In this document: in pieces, positions 18,383-27,550 of the stretch | Numbering within the stretch: position 1 is the first letter of the stretch | How the letters are laid out: each line of letters starts with the position of its first letter | NCBI RefSeq assembly: GCF_006175945.1 | Contig: NZ_VAJL01000001.1 | Span: 3,605,001 to 3,669,000, forward strand | Source of the DNA: Chryseobacterium mulctrae | GTDB taxonomy: Bacteria; Bacteroidota; Bacteroidia; Flavobacteriales; Weeksellaceae | Direction: 5' to 3' | Length of the DNA: 64,000 bases | Made by a program: the position numbers and the translations under genes | Notes under the pieces: model-generated | Seen by the model: only the letters and a program-made list of their open reading frames with translations | Database searches by the model: none | What the model was told of the DNA's origin: nothing

Positions 18383-18408
18383 CCTCGTCAAACAAGTAAA
18401 AGTTCAAA

Positions 18409-18780
18409 ATGATGAAAAGATTCATTCTCGTAATCATAATGATGATTTCAACACTAGGTATTTATTCATTTACGAATAATGCTGTAGATGCGAAGAAAAC
18501 AAGTTATGCATCGTACTACCACGATAAATTTAACGGTAGAAAAACTGCAAGCGGTGAGATTTTTGATAATTCAAAACTTACTGCAGCACACAGAACGCTT
18601 CCTTTTGGTACTGAAATAAGGGTAACCAATCTGAATAATGGAAAAGAGGTAATTGTAACGGTTAATGATAGAGGACCTTTCCATTCATCAAGAGCTTTAG
18701 ATATGTCTAAAGCCGCGTTCGATGAAATCGGAAATACCGATCGCGGTACCATTCCGGTGGAATTTGAAATTGTCGATTAA
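18409..18780 (+). CDS. RlpA-like double-psi beta-barrel protein, copy 1
   Basis: A 123-residue secreted protein with a signal peptide (about residues 1-28, MMKRFILVIIMMISTLGIYSF then NNAVDA) and one RlpA/DPBB domain: ASYYHDKFNGRKTASGE, TAAHRTLPFGT and VNDRGPFHSSRALDMSKAAF. The His of AAHRTLPFG and the Asp of NDRGPF are the residues used for lytic cleavage of glycan strands in related enzymes. There is no SPOR domain, so it is shorter than E. coli RlpA. It likely acts on peptidoglycan in the periplasm. A near-identical copy lies 1019 bases downstream. Confidence 0.9.
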   Translation: MMKRFILVIIMMISTLGIYSFTNNAVDAKKTSYASYYHDKFNGRKTASGEIFDNSKLTAAHRTLPFGTEIRVTNLNNGKEVIVTVNDRGPFHSSRALDMSKAAFDEIGNTDRGTIPVEFEIVD

Positions 18781-18797
18781 TTTATGATTTAAATTAG

Positions 18798-18826
18798 AAA
18801 GCCAGCTAAATTTTAGCTGGCTTTTA
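18798..18826. terminator. Terminator of RlpA-like copy 1
   Basis: AAAGCCAGCTAAA and TTTAGCTGGCTTT form a long stem followed by a short T run. The same sequence follows copy 2. Confidence 0.85.
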
Positions 18827-19223
18827 TGTTTTCTGACATTTGCTCATTAACACCAGTTATGCAGAGAATTTCCATTTTAATAAACCATTCTATAGAGAGT
18901 AATGTTGATATCTGCAATTTGAGCTCCAGATGAGTTCAGTATTTTAGATGATCCTAAAATAGGAATGGTTTAATATAGGTCAATTCAATCTGGGAAATTA
19001 TTTTAAGTACAAACAATTTCTTTTTTATCTTAAAACTTCTTTTTTCAATTTGATGGATTTACCTTACATCTATTGACAGAATTTCAATGGATATTGTATA
19101 AAAATTAAAGAATCAAATTCATATAAGAAAATAAAATATGGATTAATCGAGTTGTTTTTCAAACTGTATTGTTTGATTAAAATACTGTTTAATAGTGTAT
19201 TATATTTCTTTTTGAATTAGTAT
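18827..19223. other. AT-rich spacer between the two RlpA-like units
   Basis: About 400 bases without an open frame that looks like protein on either strand, and without clear hairpins or repeats. I see nothing here beyond AT-rich sequence. Confidence 0.5.
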
Positions 19224-19393
19224 TATGTAATGATTAGTTAATTAAATTATTGTTTACATGTTTTTTTTTAACGTTTTTTAACGCCCTGCTTCAATTCCAC
19301 TATTAATAGGAAATTACAAACTTTTTTAAGTTTTAATTAAGTTTTATTTAATACTTGTTAACCATTAAAATAGAGAGGTATAATGTTTAGATA

Positions 19394-19401
19394 TACTTTT
19401 G
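19394..19401 (+). promoter_or_regulatory. Promoter -7 element of the second RlpA-like gene
   Basis: TACTTTTG fits TAnnTTTG and lies 26 bases before the ATG, exactly as in copy 1. The two variable bases differ (GT and CT) while the six consensus bases are kept. Confidence 0.65.
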
Positions 19402-19427
19402 CCCCGTCAAACAAGTAAAAGTTCAAC

Positions 19428-19799
19428 ATGATGAAAAGATTCATTCTCGTAATCATAATGATGATTTCAACATTAGGCATTTATTCATTTACGAATAATG
19501 CTGTAGATGCGAAGAAAACAAGTTATGCATCGTACTACCACGATAAATTTAACGGTAGAAAAACTGCAAGCGGTGAGATTTTTGATAATTCAAAACTTAC
19601 TGCAGCGCACAGAACGCTTCCTTTTGGTACCGTAGTTAGGATTACCAATTTGAACAATGGTAAAGAAGTAATTGTATCGATTAATGATAGAGGTCCTTTC
19701 CATTCAGCAAGAGCATTAGATATGTCTAAAGCTGCGTTCGATGAAATCGGAAATACCGACCGCGGTGTTATTCTGGTGGAATATGAAATTGTCGATTAA
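19428..19799 (+). CDS. RlpA-like double-psi beta-barrel protein, copy 2
   Basis: A 123-residue paralogue of the gene at 18409. The first 70 or so residues are identical, including the signal peptide and the AAHRTLPFG motif. The last 50 differ at several places (VVRITN for EIRVTN, SINDRGPFHSA for TVNDRGPFHSS, GVILVEYEI for GTIPVEFEI). Catalytic-type His and Asp are both kept, so both copies should be active. Only 3 bases differ in the first 210 of the gene and 21 in the rest, an uneven pattern discussed in the findings. Confidence 0.9.
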   Translation: MMKRFILVIIMMISTLGIYSFTNNAVDAKKTSYASYYHDKFNGRKTASGEIFDNSKLTAAHRTLPFGTVVRITNLNNGKEVIVSINDRGPFHSARALDMSKAAFDEIGNTDRGVILVEYEIVD

Positions 19800-19816
19800 T
19801 TTATGATTTAAATTAG

Positions 19817-19845
19817 AAAGCCAGCTAAATTTTAGCTGGCTTTTA
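19817..19845. terminator. Two-way terminator between RlpA-like copy 2 and exonuclease III
   Basis: Same hairpin as at 18798-18826. It sits six bases from the end of the convergent exonuclease gene, so it can serve both strands. Confidence 0.85.
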
Positions 19846-19850
19846 TGTTT

Positions 19851-20615
19851 TTAGAGATTAAACTCGATTAAGGCAGGGCAATGATCAGAATGTACCGCTT
19901 CTTTTAAGATAACTGCTCTGCTGAGTTTATCTTTTAAAGAATAAGAAGCAAAGTTGTAATCTAATCTCCAACCTTTGTTATTCGCTCTTGCGTTTTGTCT
20001 GTAACTCCACCAGGTGTAATTGTCGGGTTCGTTATTAAAAAATCTGAAACTGTCTATCAATTCGCATTCTTCTATGAAATTGGTCATCCATTCTCTTTCC
20101 ATTGGCAAAAAGCCGGAAGTGTTTTTTAAACCAACAGGATTATGAATGTCAATCGCCTGATGACAAATATTAAAATCTCCGGAAATAATCAAATTCGGAA
20201 TTTCTTTCTTTAAATTTTTAATATACTCTAAAAAGTCATGGCAAAACTGCATTTTAAATTCCAGTCTTTCAATATTTGAAGCAGAAGGAACGTAGACAGA
20301 AATTACAGAAAACCCGTCAAAATCTGCACGGATGATTCTTCCTTCATTATCATAGCTTTCAATTCCGCACCCATATTCTACATGATTGGGTTTTGTTTTA
20401 GATGCAATTCCAACTCCGCTGTAGCCTTTTCTCTGTGCAGAATGCCAATAACTGTGATATCCTGCTTTTTCAAGACTTTCGATGTCGATCTGATCATTCC
20501 CAGCTTTACTTTCCTGAATGCAGATAATATCCGGATCGGCAGTTTTCAGCCATCCTAAAAAATCTTTGGTAAAAGCGGCTCTGATGCCGTTGACGTTGTA
20601 GGTAATTAATCTCAT
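19851..20615 (-). CDS. xth: Exodeoxyribonuclease III / AP endonuclease
   Basis: A 254-residue exonuclease III-family enzyme for base-excision repair: it cuts 5' to abasic sites and removes 3' blocking groups. Visible motifs are ITYNVNGIRAA, IICIQESKAG with the metal Glu, ISGDFNICH with the catalytic Asp/Asn pair, WRLDYNFAS and the C-terminal SDHCPALIEF. The ATG at 20615 starts MRLITYNVNG; a TTG at 20630 would add five residues but lies at or before the likely transcription start of the promoter at 20632-20639. Confidence 0.95.
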   Translation of the reverse strand: MRLITYNVNGIRAAFTKDFLGWLKTADPDIICIQESKAGNDQIDIESLEKAGYHSYWHSAQRKGYSGVGIASKTKPNHVEYGCGIESYDNEGRIIRADFDGFSVISVYVPSASNIERLEFKMQFCHDFLEYIKNLKKEIPNLIISGDFNICHQAIDIHNPVGLKNTSGFLPMEREWMTNFIEECELIDSFRFFNNEPDNYTWWSYRQNARANNKGWRLDYNFASYSLKDKLSRAVILKEAVHSDHCPALIEFNL

Positions 20616-20631
20616 AAAATAAATATACAAG

Positions 20632-20639
20632 CAAAGTTA
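20632..20639 (-). promoter_or_regulatory. Promoter -7 element of the exonuclease gene
   Basis: On the minus strand this reads TAACTTTG, a TAnnTTTG match 16 bases before the ATG at 20615. It supports the shorter start. Confidence 0.5.
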
Positions 20640-20682
20640 TAAAAACAAATGCCGGTTTTTGTACCGACATTCATTAACTTGT

Positions 20683-21093
20683 TTATTTTTCGCTTTTAAA
20701 AATTAACTTTCCGTCTTTGTGAAGTTCGTTTTCATTTCCTTTGCCTCGTAATTCGTAATGGTCATTTTTATACCAAATTCCAGATGCTGGTTTTTGACCT
20801 TCAAGCTCTATCGTTTCACCATTGAATACTAAAGTAGCTGTGTTTTTTGTATTATTAAATGTCACGTCTAATTTTTTTCCGTCTTTATCGGACAAGGTAG
20901 TTTTGATAATTTCAGAATTAGATTCTGGTTTATTGCTTACCAAAGAATCACTTGCAGGTTGGTTGGTAGAATCTGTCGGAGAACTCACGATAGAATCTGA
21001 GCCCAAAGATGATTCTGTTGTTTTGTTTTCTTTTTTGCAAGCTGCTAAAGTTAATACTGCAACAAAAGAAGCTGCCAAAATGTTTTTAGTCAT
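20683..21093 (-). CDS. Lipoprotein with MliC-like (C-type lysozyme inhibitor) domain
   Basis: A 136-residue lipoprotein starting at ATG 21093. MTKNILAASFVAVLTLAAC is a lipoprotein signal with the lipobox LAAC and the lipidated Cys at residue 19; starts further upstream add residues before the signal. A Ser/Thr/Asp-rich linker (about 22-65) leads to the C-terminal domain LDVTFNNTKNTATLVFNG, ASGIWYKNDHYELRGKG and ELHKDGKLIFK, which has the pattern of the MliC family that blocks host C-type lysozyme. Lysozyme binding is inferred from the family. It is downstream of porX across a terminator. Confidence 0.75.
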   Translation of the reverse strand: MTKNILAASFVAVLTLAACKKENKTTESSLGSDSIVSSPTDSTNQPASDSLVSNKPESNSEIIKTTLSDKDGKKLDVTFNNTKNTATLVFNGETIELEGQKPASGIWYKNDHYELRGKGNENELHKDGKLIFKSEK

Positions 21094-21144
21094 AATTATT
21101 ATATTTCTTAAGGGTAACAATGTATCTCAAATTACATACCAAAA

Positions 21145-21181
21145 TTCGGGCAGAAAAAATCTTAGATTTTTTCTGCCCGAA
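21145..21181 (-). terminator. Strong terminator downstream of porX
   Basis: A 17-base perfect inverted repeat (21145-21161 with 21165-21181, core CGGGCAGAAAAAATC) with a three-base loop, downstream of porX on the minus strand. Confidence 0.75.
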
Positions 21182-21237
21182 CTAAAGCTTTTAAATTAAA
21201 TGTCAGATAAAAGCAATTAAAAGCCAATAGCTAACTA

Positions 21238-22782
21238 TTATTTCGGTTCCAGAATACTGATCGGGATAATGCATTCTTCTAAAGAAATTCCACCGTGCTG
21301 ATAAGTTTCCTTATAATAGTTTACAAAGTGATTGTAGTTTTTAGGATAGGCTAAAAATGTATTGTTTTTGGCAAAAATATATTTTGAGCTCAGATTTCCT
21401 TTCGGTAAAAACAGTTTTTCAGGATTGCTTACTGCCCAAACATCTTTATCATCATAGGTTAAGCTTTTTCCTGTTTTATAACGGATGTTGGTTGAGGTTT
21501 CTCTGTCTCCAACAACTCTGCTTGGTTTTTTCACGTAAACCGTTCCGTGATCGGTCGTAATAACCAGTTTAAACCCGCTTTCTGCGGCAAGCTTTATAAT
21601 TTTTATTAAAGATGAGTTCTCAAACCAATTCGATGTTAAAGATCTGAAAGTTTTATCATCTCTAATTAGCTGATCAACAATGTGATTGTCGGTTTTTGCG
21701 TGTGATAGAATATCGATAAAGTTGTAAACAATCACCAAAAGATCATTGTTTTTGTGCTGATTAAAATCATCATAGATTTTTCTTTCAAAATCGGCATTCA
21801 AAACTTTTAAATATTTCATTGATTTAGAACTCAAACCAACTCTTTTCATCTGATCTTCTAAGAAATCGCGTTCAAACTCATTCTTGTTTCCTTCTTCATT
21901 GTCGTTAAACCATTTTTCAGGGAAACGTTTTTCAATTTCTGAAGGCAAAAGTCCTGCGAAAAAAGAATTTCTTGCATATTGTGTGGCAGTTGGAAGAATA
22001 CTGTAATAATAATCTTCAGAAACTTTATTGTAATATTTGGTGAAAAGAGGCTCTATTACTTTCCATTGGTCATATCTCAAATTATCAACCATCAAAAGAA
22101 GAACCTTTTCTTTTTCAACTTCAGGTTTTACTTTATCTTTAAATAAAGTGTGGCTCATCATTGGTTTATCTAAACCATTCAACCAGTCTTCGTAATTGTT
22201 TTCGATAAATTTTGCAAACTGAATATTCGCTTCCTCTTTCTGTGACTGTAGAAGATCTGCAAACTCGTTATCGGTTACTTTATCAAATTTAAGCTCCCAA
22301 TTCACGATTTTTTTATAGTATTCTGCCCAATCCTGATACGTTCTCAGGTAAGAAAGTTCCATCGAAAGGTTTCTGAATTCCTGCTGATATTGAAGAATTG
22401 TTTTCTGCTCTACCAAATTTTCTTCCTGAAGATTCTTTTTTAATGAAAGTAAAATCTGGTTTGGGTTTACAGGCTTTAAAATATAATCTGCAATCTGCGA
22501 ACCGATTGCTTCTTCCATGATGTGCTCTTCTTCGCTTTTGGTTACCATTACGATTTTCAAAGCATTGTCTTTTTCTTTAATCATCGGAATTGCTTCCAAA
22601 CCGGAAATTCCCGGCATATTTTCGTCGATTAACGTTAAATCAAATTTTTCAGAATCAATAAGTTCTAAAGCCTCATTCACATTGTTCACCGGAGTTACAA
22701 CGTAACCTTTCTTTTCAAGAAAAACGATATGGGGTTTTAGTAAATCTATTTCATCATCAATCCATAATATTTTGTTTGACAT
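21238..22782 (-). CDS. porX: PorX: response regulator with PglZ alkaline-phosphatase-like domain
   Basis: A 514-residue two-domain protein. The receiver domain (residues 1-120) has the acidic pocket Asp9/Asp10, the phospho-acceptor Asp53 in LTLIDENMP, Thr81 and Lys103. After a helical linker, the PglZ domain (about 205-514) carries Asp233 (LLLMVDNLRYDQW), the Thr nucleophile in SILPTATQYA (Thr265 or Thr267), and the metal site around ITTDHGTVYV. PorX works with the sensor PorY to control type IX secretion in Bacteroidota and has zinc-dependent phosphodiesterase activity in other species. Here it is a single gene; porY is not in the window. T9SS cargo genes at 35237 and 61738 fit its presence. 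Confidence 0.95.
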   Translation of the reverse strand: MSNKILWIDDEIDLLKPHIVFLEKKGYVVTPVNNVNEALELIDSEKFDLTLIDENMPGISGLEAIPMIKEKDNALKIVMVTKSEEEHIMEEAIGSQIADYILKPVNPNQILLSLKKNLQEENLVEQKTILQYQQEFRNLSMELSYLRTYQDWAEYYKKIVNWELKFDKVTDNEFADLLQSQKEEANIQFAKFIENNYEDWLNGLDKPMMSHTLFKDKVKPEVEKEKVLLLMVDNLRYDQWKVIEPLFTKYYNKVSEDYYYSILPTATQYARNSFFAGLLPSEIEKRFPEKWFNDNEEGNKNEFERDFLEDQMKRVGLSSKSMKYLKVLNADFERKIYDDFNQHKNNDLLVIVYNFIDILSHAKTDNHIVDQLIRDDKTFRSLTSNWFENSSLIKIIKLAAESGFKLVITTDHGTVYVKKPSRVVGDRETSTNIRYKTGKSLTYDDKDVWAVSNPEKLFLPKGNLSSKYIFAKNNTFLAYPKNYNHFVNYYKETYQHGGISLEECIIPISILEPK

Positions 22783-22979
22783 ATAAGTTTATTTTTTATG
22801 CGGAATATAGTATCAAAACTGCGACCAAAACTTTATAAAACCTCACAAAATAAGAGGCTTAAAAGTTAAATCTTAGTTAAAGATTTTTATCTCAAATTAT
22901 TGCATGAAGATAAGATAAATACTGCGATTTGTAAACAAATTTTAATGTTTATATTCTAAAATAATAATCGGCTGTTTTC

Positions 22980-23008
22980 TTTGAATTGACTTTAAAAACC
23001 TAATTTTG
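22980..23008 (+). promoter_or_regulatory. Full promoter (-33 TTTG, -7 TAATTTTG) of the HD-domain gene
   Basis: TTTG at 22980-22983 and TAATTTTG at 23001-23008 are 17 bases apart. The same spacing is seen before lpxD. The ATG is 21 bases downstream. Confidence 0.7.
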
Positions 23009-23029
23009 CAATAGTCTCAGAATATTTCC

Positions 23030-24235
23030 ATGCAGAACAAGCTTAAAATCATCAACGATCCGGTACACGGTTTCATCAAAATTCCTCACGAAATCTTATT
23101 TGATGTTATCGAACATCCTTATTTTCAAAGATTAAGAAGAATTTCGCAGACCGGGCTTTTAAATTTAATTTTTCCGGGAGCAACGCATACAAGATTTCAT
23201 CATGCAATTGGCGCGATGCATTTAATGTTTACCGCTTTGGAAACCTTAAAGCAAAAAGGAGTTGCCATTTCTGTGGAAGAAGAAAAAGGAGCGATGTTGG
23301 CAATTCTGATGCACGATATTGGTCACGGTCCGTTTTCTCATGCTCTGGAAAGTATGCTGATGGATGATTGGCATCACGAAAATCTTTCATTATTATTAAT
23401 GAACAGGCTGAATGAAGAATTTGATGGACAGTTATCGACGGCAATAGAAATGTTTCAAGGAAAATACCACAGGAAATTTTTTAATCAGCTGATCAGTTCG
23501 CAATTGGATGTCGATCGTTTAGATTATTTAAACAGAGATAGTTTTTTCACAGGAGTTTCAGAAGGAAATATCAATACACAAAGGATTATTTCAATGATGA
23601 ATGTCTGCGAAGAAGAATTGGTAATTGATGCAAAAGGTGTTTATTCTATCGAAAATTTTTTGACGGCAAGAATGTTTATGTATTGGCAGGTTTATTACCA
23701 TAAAACTTCAGCGTTGGCAGAATTTATTTTGGTGAAAATTCTTGAAAGAGCAAAATATCTGGTTTCGGAAGGAATCGACTTACCGGCAACTGAAAATTTG
23801 AAATATTTTTTAAACAGAGGAAAAAGTGCAGCAACCGATGAAGATGTTGAGCGTTTTACACAACTTGACGATAATGATATTGTTCAGGCGATGAAACTAT
23901 GGCAAAAATCAGAAGATTTTGTTTTGGCTTATTGGTGTAAATGTGTGATTCAGCGTAATTTTCCAAAAACAATTATCTCTTCGCATCCTTTTGATGAGAA
24001 ATTTATTGAAGAAAAAATAAATAACACAAACGAATTTTTTGGAATCGATAACGGGGGTGAATTAGTTCACCAAATTACAAGAAGTTTACTTCCTTATGAT
24101 ACAGAAAAACAACCTATTTATCTTCTTCAGAAAAGCGGAAAGGTTTTGAAATTAGATGAGTCAGAAGATCAGCTTTTGTCTGGTCTCATCGTACATAAGA
24201 CGAAAAGATACATCCTTGCATTTCCAAGAATGTGA
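23030..24235 (+). CDS. HD-domain phosphohydrolase (YwfO/dGTPase-like)
   Basis: A 401-residue HD-superfamily protein. The metal ligands are HTRFHHAIGAMHL, then LMHDIGHGPFSHALE (the HD pair) and a later Asp in DVDRLDYLNRDSFF. The N-terminus KIINDPVHGFIKIPHEI is typical of the family annotated as HD superfamily phosphohydrolases related to dNTP triphosphohydrolases. It probably hydrolyses a nucleotide, but the substrate in Flavobacteriia is not settled to my knowledge. The gene lies just upstream of the lipid A genes but has its own promoter and a separate one follows. Confidence 0.88.
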   Translation: MQNKLKIINDPVHGFIKIPHEILFDVIEHPYFQRLRRISQTGLLNLIFPGATHTRFHHAIGAMHLMFTALETLKQKGVAISVEEEKGAMLAILMHDIGHGPFSHALESMLMDDWHHENLSLLLMNRLNEEFDGQLSTAIEMFQGKYHRKFFNQLISSQLDVDRLDYLNRDSFFTGVSEGNINTQRIISMMNVCEEELVIDAKGVYSIENFLTARMFMYWQVYYHKTSALAEFILVKILERAKYLVSEGIDLPATENLKYFLNRGKSAATDEDVERFTQLDDNDIVQAMKLWQKSEDFVLAYWCKCVIQRNFPKTIISSHPFDEKFIEEKINNTNEFFGIDNGGELVHQITRSLLPYDTEKQPIYLLQKSGKVLKLDESEDQLLSGLIVHKTKRYILAFPRM

Positions 24236-24288
24236 TGCTTAATTTTCTTAAATATTATTAAAATCGATATTCCATAAACTAAAAAATG

Positions 24289-24317
24289 TTTGCGAATAAG
24301 AGAATTTCTTATCTTTG
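24289..24317 (+). promoter_or_regulatory. Full promoter (-33 TTTG, -7 TATCTTTG) of the lipid A operon
   Basis: TTTG at 24289-24292 and TATCTTTG at 24310-24317 are 17 bases apart. The -7 box ends only six bases before the ATG at 24324, so the mRNA should be nearly leaderless. Confidence 0.75.
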
Positions 24318-24323
24318 CAGAAT

Positions 24324-25355
24324 ATGGAATTTACAGCTTCGCAAATTGCAAGTTTTATTGACGGAAAAATCATAGGTGACGAAAACGCACTTATTACCGG
24401 AGTTTCCCCTATTGAGAGTGGAGAATCCGGCCATCTTTCTTTTGTTGCACAAGATCGTTTTGCGCATCACTTAGAGACTTCGCAATGTTCGGTACTTATT
24501 GTTACCGAGACCCTTATCAATAAAGATCAATATAATCCTACCATTATAGCTGTAAAAGATGCTTATCTTTCTTTTCAGATTTTAATGAATCTGTATCAGG
24601 AAATGCAGGGCAGAAAAGAAGGTGTTGAAGATGGTTCTTCCATTCACGACACGGCTGTTATAGGAGATAGAGTTTATATTGGTACATTTACCTATGTTTC
24701 AGAAAAGGCTAAAATTGGTGAAGGTACACAGATTTTTCCTCAAGTCTACATTGGTAAAGGAGTGAAGATTGGTAAAAACTGTAAAATAGACAGTGGTGCA
24801 AGAATCTATGATTACTGCATTATTGGTGATAATTGTGTGATACATTCCAATACCGTTATCGGTGGTGACGGATTTGGTTTTCAACCCACTCCGGAAGGTT
24901 TCCAAAAAATTCCTCAGTTAGGAAATGTTATTATTGAAGATAACGTGGAAATCGGTTCTAACTGTAGTATCGACAGAGCTACAATTGGCTCTACAACCAT
25001 TGGGAAAGGCACAAAAATCGATAACTTGATTCAGATTGCACACAACGTAAAAATCGGTGCAAACAATGTAATTGCTGCGCAAGCGGGAATTGCAGGTTCT
25101 ACTACGATTGGAGATTGGAACCAAATTGGCGGTCAGGTTGGAATTGTAGGTCATATAAAAATAGGAAATCAGGTGAAAATTCAGGCGCAAAGTGGAGTGA
25201 ACTCCAGCGTTAATGATAAAGATACCGTTTATGGTTCTCCAGCGATCAGCTATAATGACTATCTTAGAAGCTACGTGCATTTCAGGAACCTTCCTGAACT
25301 TGCGAAAAGAATAAATAATCTTGAGAATAACTCAAAAGATCATACTAATGAGTGA
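24324..25355 (+). CDS. lpxD: UDP-3-O-acylglucosamine N-acyltransferase LpxD
   Basis: A 343-residue acyltransferase for the third step of lipid A synthesis, adding a 3-hydroxyacyl chain to the amino group of UDP-3-O-acyl-GlcN. The N-terminal uridine-binding domain (1-100) is followed by left-handed beta-helix hexapeptide repeats (about 105-300), with the catalytic-type His in [14 protein letters not shown] (about residue 240) and the GGDGFGF turn. The start at 24324 is preferred because the TTG at 24315 lies inside the promoter. The stop overlaps the lpxC/fabZ start by eight bases. Confidence 0.95.
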   Translation: MEFTASQIASFIDGKIIGDENALITGVSPIESGESGHLSFVAQDRFAHHLETSQCSVLIVTETLINKDQYNPTIIAVKDAYLSFQILMNLYQEMQGRKEGVEDGSSIHDTAVIGDRVYIGTFTYVSEKAKIGEGTQIFPQVYIGKGVKIGKNCKIDSGARIYDYCIIGDNCVIHSNTVIGGDGFGFQPTPEGFQKIPQLGNVIIEDNVEIGSNCSIDRATIGSTTIGKGTKIDNLIQIAHNVKIGANNVIAAQAGIAGSTTIGDWNQIGGQVGIVGHIKIGNQVKIQAQSGVNSSVNDKDTVYGSPAISYNDYLRSYVHFRNLPELAKRINNLENNSKDHTNE

Positions 25356-26745
25356 TATGCAAAAAACCCTTCAGGAAGAGGTAACTCTTTCTGGAATCGG
25401 TCTTCATACTGGTAAAGAAGTAAAATTGACCATTAAACCTGCAAAAGAAAATACAGGTTTTGTTTTCGTACGAACAGATCTTGAAGGAAGACCTCATGTA
25501 GAAGCAGACGTAAATTACGTGGTGGCTACAGAAAGAGGAACTACTTTGGAAAAACTTGGCGTTAAAATCAATACCTGCGAACATCTTTTAGCTGCTTTGG
25601 TTGGTTGTGATATCGACAATGCTGTTATGGAAATGGATGCTTCAGAACCTCCAATTTTAGATGGTTCTTCGAAGTTTTTTGTTGAAGCAATCGAAAGTGT
25701 AGGTATTGTAGAGCAGGCTGTTGCAAGAGAATATCTTGTTGTAAAAGAGGTATTGAGCTACAGCGACCCGGCAACAGGTTCAGAAATTACAATTATCCCT
25801 TCAGATCATTACGAAGTGACTACTATGGTAGATTTTGGGACCAAAGTTTTAGGAACTCAGAATGCTACTCTTAAAAATATTTCAGAATTTAAAGAAGAAA
25901 TTTCTTCTGCAAGAACATTCAGCTTTTTGCATGAATTAGAAATGCTTCTTGATCACGGTTTAATCAAAGGCGGAGATATTTCTAACGCTATTGTTTACGT
26001 TGACAAAGATCTTACTGTAGAAACTACAGAAAAACTAAAAAAAGCTTTTGGTAAAGATCACGTATCGATTAGACCCAATGGTATTTTAGATAATTTAACT
26101 TTAAACTATCCAAACGAAGCTGCAAGACACAAATTATTAGACGTAATAGGTGATTTAGCTTTAACCGGTGTTAAAATTAAAGGAAAAGTTATTGCCAATA
26201 AACCTGGACATTTTGTAAATACTCAGTTTGCTAAAAAGCTAAACCGTCAGTGGAAGTTACAGAAAAAGAAAAACGTTCCTGAGTTTGATTTAACAAAAGA
26301 GCCTGTTTTCGACATCAACGGAATTATGAAGTTGATGCCTCACAGACCTCCTTTCTTATTGATTGATAAGATTCTTGAACTATCTGATTCTCATGTGGTT
26401 GGTTTGAAAAATGTTACAATGAATGAACCTTTCTTCGTTGGACATTTTCCTAAAGAACCAGTGATGCCTGGAGTTTTACAAGTAGAAGCTTTGGCACAAA
26501 CCGGAGGTATCTTGGTTTTGGCGAGCGTTCCAGATCCTGAAAATTATTCAACTTATTTCATTAAAATTGATAAAGTGAAATTTAAGAGAAAAGTTGTACC
26601 AGGTGATACAATGATTTTCAAAATTGAATTAATAGAGCCTATCAGAAGAGGTATTGTTCACATGCAGGGTTACGGATATGTTGGTGATACTGTAGCAGTA
26701 GAAGCAGAATTGATGGCTCAAGTTGCAAAAAATAAAATTGACTAA
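25348..26745 (+). CDS. lpxC/fabZ: Fused LpxC deacetylase / FabZ dehydratase
   Basis: A 465-residue fusion typical of Bacteroidota. Residues 1-315 form LpxC, the zinc deacetylase committing UDP-3-O-acyl-GlcNAc to lipid A: EHLLAAL (His79), [15 protein letters not shown] and [14 protein letters not shown] with the His and Asp zinc ligands. Residues from about 320 form FabZ, with [14 protein letters not shown] (catalytic His) and [20 protein letters not shown] (catalytic Glu). It links lipid A and fatty acid synthesis in one polypeptide. ATG 25348 overlaps the lpxD stop; a second ATG at 25357 is possible. lpxA begins at the base after the stop. Confidence 0.95.
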   Translation: MSDMQKTLQEEVTLSGIGLHTGKEVKLTIKPAKENTGFVFVRTDLEGRPHVEADVNYVVATERGTTLEKLGVKINTCEHLLAALVGCDIDNAVMEMDASEPPILDGSSKFFVEAIESVGIVEQAVAREYLVVKEVLSYSDPATGSEITIIPSDHYEVTTMVDFGTKVLGTQNATLKNISEFKEEISSARTFSFLHELEMLLDHGLIKGGDISNAIVYVDKDLTVETTEKLKKAFGKDHVSIRPNGILDNLTLNYPNEAARHKLLDVIGDLALTGVKIKGKVIANKPGHFVNTQFAKKLNRQWKLQKKKNVPEFDLTKEPVFDINGIMKLMPHRPPFLLIDKILELSDSHVVGLKNVTMNEPFFVGHFPKEPVMPGVLQVEALAQTGGILVLASVPDPENYSTYFIKIDKVKFKRKVVPGDTMIFKIELIEPIRRGIVHMQGYGYVGDTVAVEAELMAQVAKNKID

Positions 26746-27534
26746 ATGATTCATCAATTAGCGGCCGTAGATAAACGTGCAAAAATTGGCAGAAATGTAG
26801 TAGTAGAACCTTTCACAACAATTGCTGCAGATGTGGAGATTGGTGAAGGTACATGGATAGGATCTAATGTAACCATCATGGATGGTGCGAGAATCGGAAA
26901 AAACTGTAAAATTTTCCCGGGAACGGTAATTTCTGCAATTCCGCAGGATTTAAAGTTTGACGGAGAAGACACACAGACCATCATCGGAGATAACACTACT
27001 TTGAGAGAATGTGTGACAGTAAATAAAGGAACAAAAGCTTTAGGATACACCAAAGTAGGAGATAACTGTCTGATAATGGCGACTTCTCACGTAGCCCACG
27101 ATTGCATCATCGGGAACAATGTAATTATTGCAAACGGTTGTGGTATTGCAGGTCATGTTGAAATAGGTGATTTTACAGTAATGGGTGGTCTTTCTGCGGT
27201 TCAGCAATTCGGTAAGATTGGGAAACATACGATGGTTTCCGGAGGATCATTAATCAGAAAAGATATTCCGCCTTACATTAAAGTTGCAAGAGAGCCAATT
27301 TCTTACGCTGGAATTAATTCTGTAGGTTTAAGAAGAAGAGGATTTACCAACGATAAGATTTTCGAAATTCAGAAAATTTACAGATATATCTTTCAGATGA
27401 AAATGAATGTTACACAGGCATTGGTTTACATCGAAAAAGAAATGCTTCCAACGGCTGAAAGAGATGAGATTTTAGAATTCATCAAAAACTCTCCGGGAGG
27501 TATTGTAAAAGGATACGGAACAAGTAAAGAATAA
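26746..27534 (+). CDS. lpxA: UDP-N-acetylglucosamine acyltransferase LpxA
   Basis: A 262-residue acyl-ACP-dependent O-acyltransferase for the first step of lipid A synthesis. It is a left-handed beta-helix of hexapeptide repeats (AKIGRNVVVEPF, VEIGEGTWIGSN), with the catalytic His in ATSHVAHDCIIGNN, the GHVEIGDFTVMGGL segment and a helical C-terminus RRRGFTNDKIFEIQKIYRYIF. The start follows the lpxC/fabZ stop directly (TAAATG), so the three genes form one operon. Confidence 0.96.
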   Translation: MIHQLAAVDKRAKIGRNVVVEPFTTIAADVEIGEGTWIGSNVTIMDGARIGKNCKIFPGTVISAIPQDLKFDGEDTQTIIGDNTTLRECVTVNKGTKALGYTKVGDNCLIMATSHVAHDCIIGNNVIIANGCGIAGHVEIGDFTVMGGLSAVQQFGKIGKHTMVSGGSLIRKDIPPYIKVAREPISYAGINSVGLRRRGFTNDKIFEIQKIYRYIFQMKMNVTQALVYIEKEMLPTAERDEILEFIKNSPGGIVKGYGTSKE

Positions 27535-27550
27535 TTTTAAGTTTGAAATA

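Larger units (their letters stand above)
18206..18832. repeat. Tandem duplication, unit 1 (RlpA-like gene with its control region)
   Basis: This block matches 19225-19851 with a near-constant offset of 1019 bases. It covers the AACGTTTTTTAAC motif (18251-18263), the promoter, the gene and its terminator. About 390 bases of unrelated sequence separate the two units. Confidence 0.85.
19225..19851. repeat. Tandem duplication, unit 2 (RlpA-like gene with its control region)
   Basis: Second copy of the 18206-18832 block. AACGTTTTTTAAC recurs at 19270-19282. The 3' border coincides with the end of the shared terminator region and touches the stop codon of the exonuclease gene on the other strand. 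Confidence 0.85.

Noticed and set aside
24315..24323. TTG start of lpxD
   Set aside because: The TTG is part of the -7 promoter box TATCTTTG, so it would not be on the mRNA.
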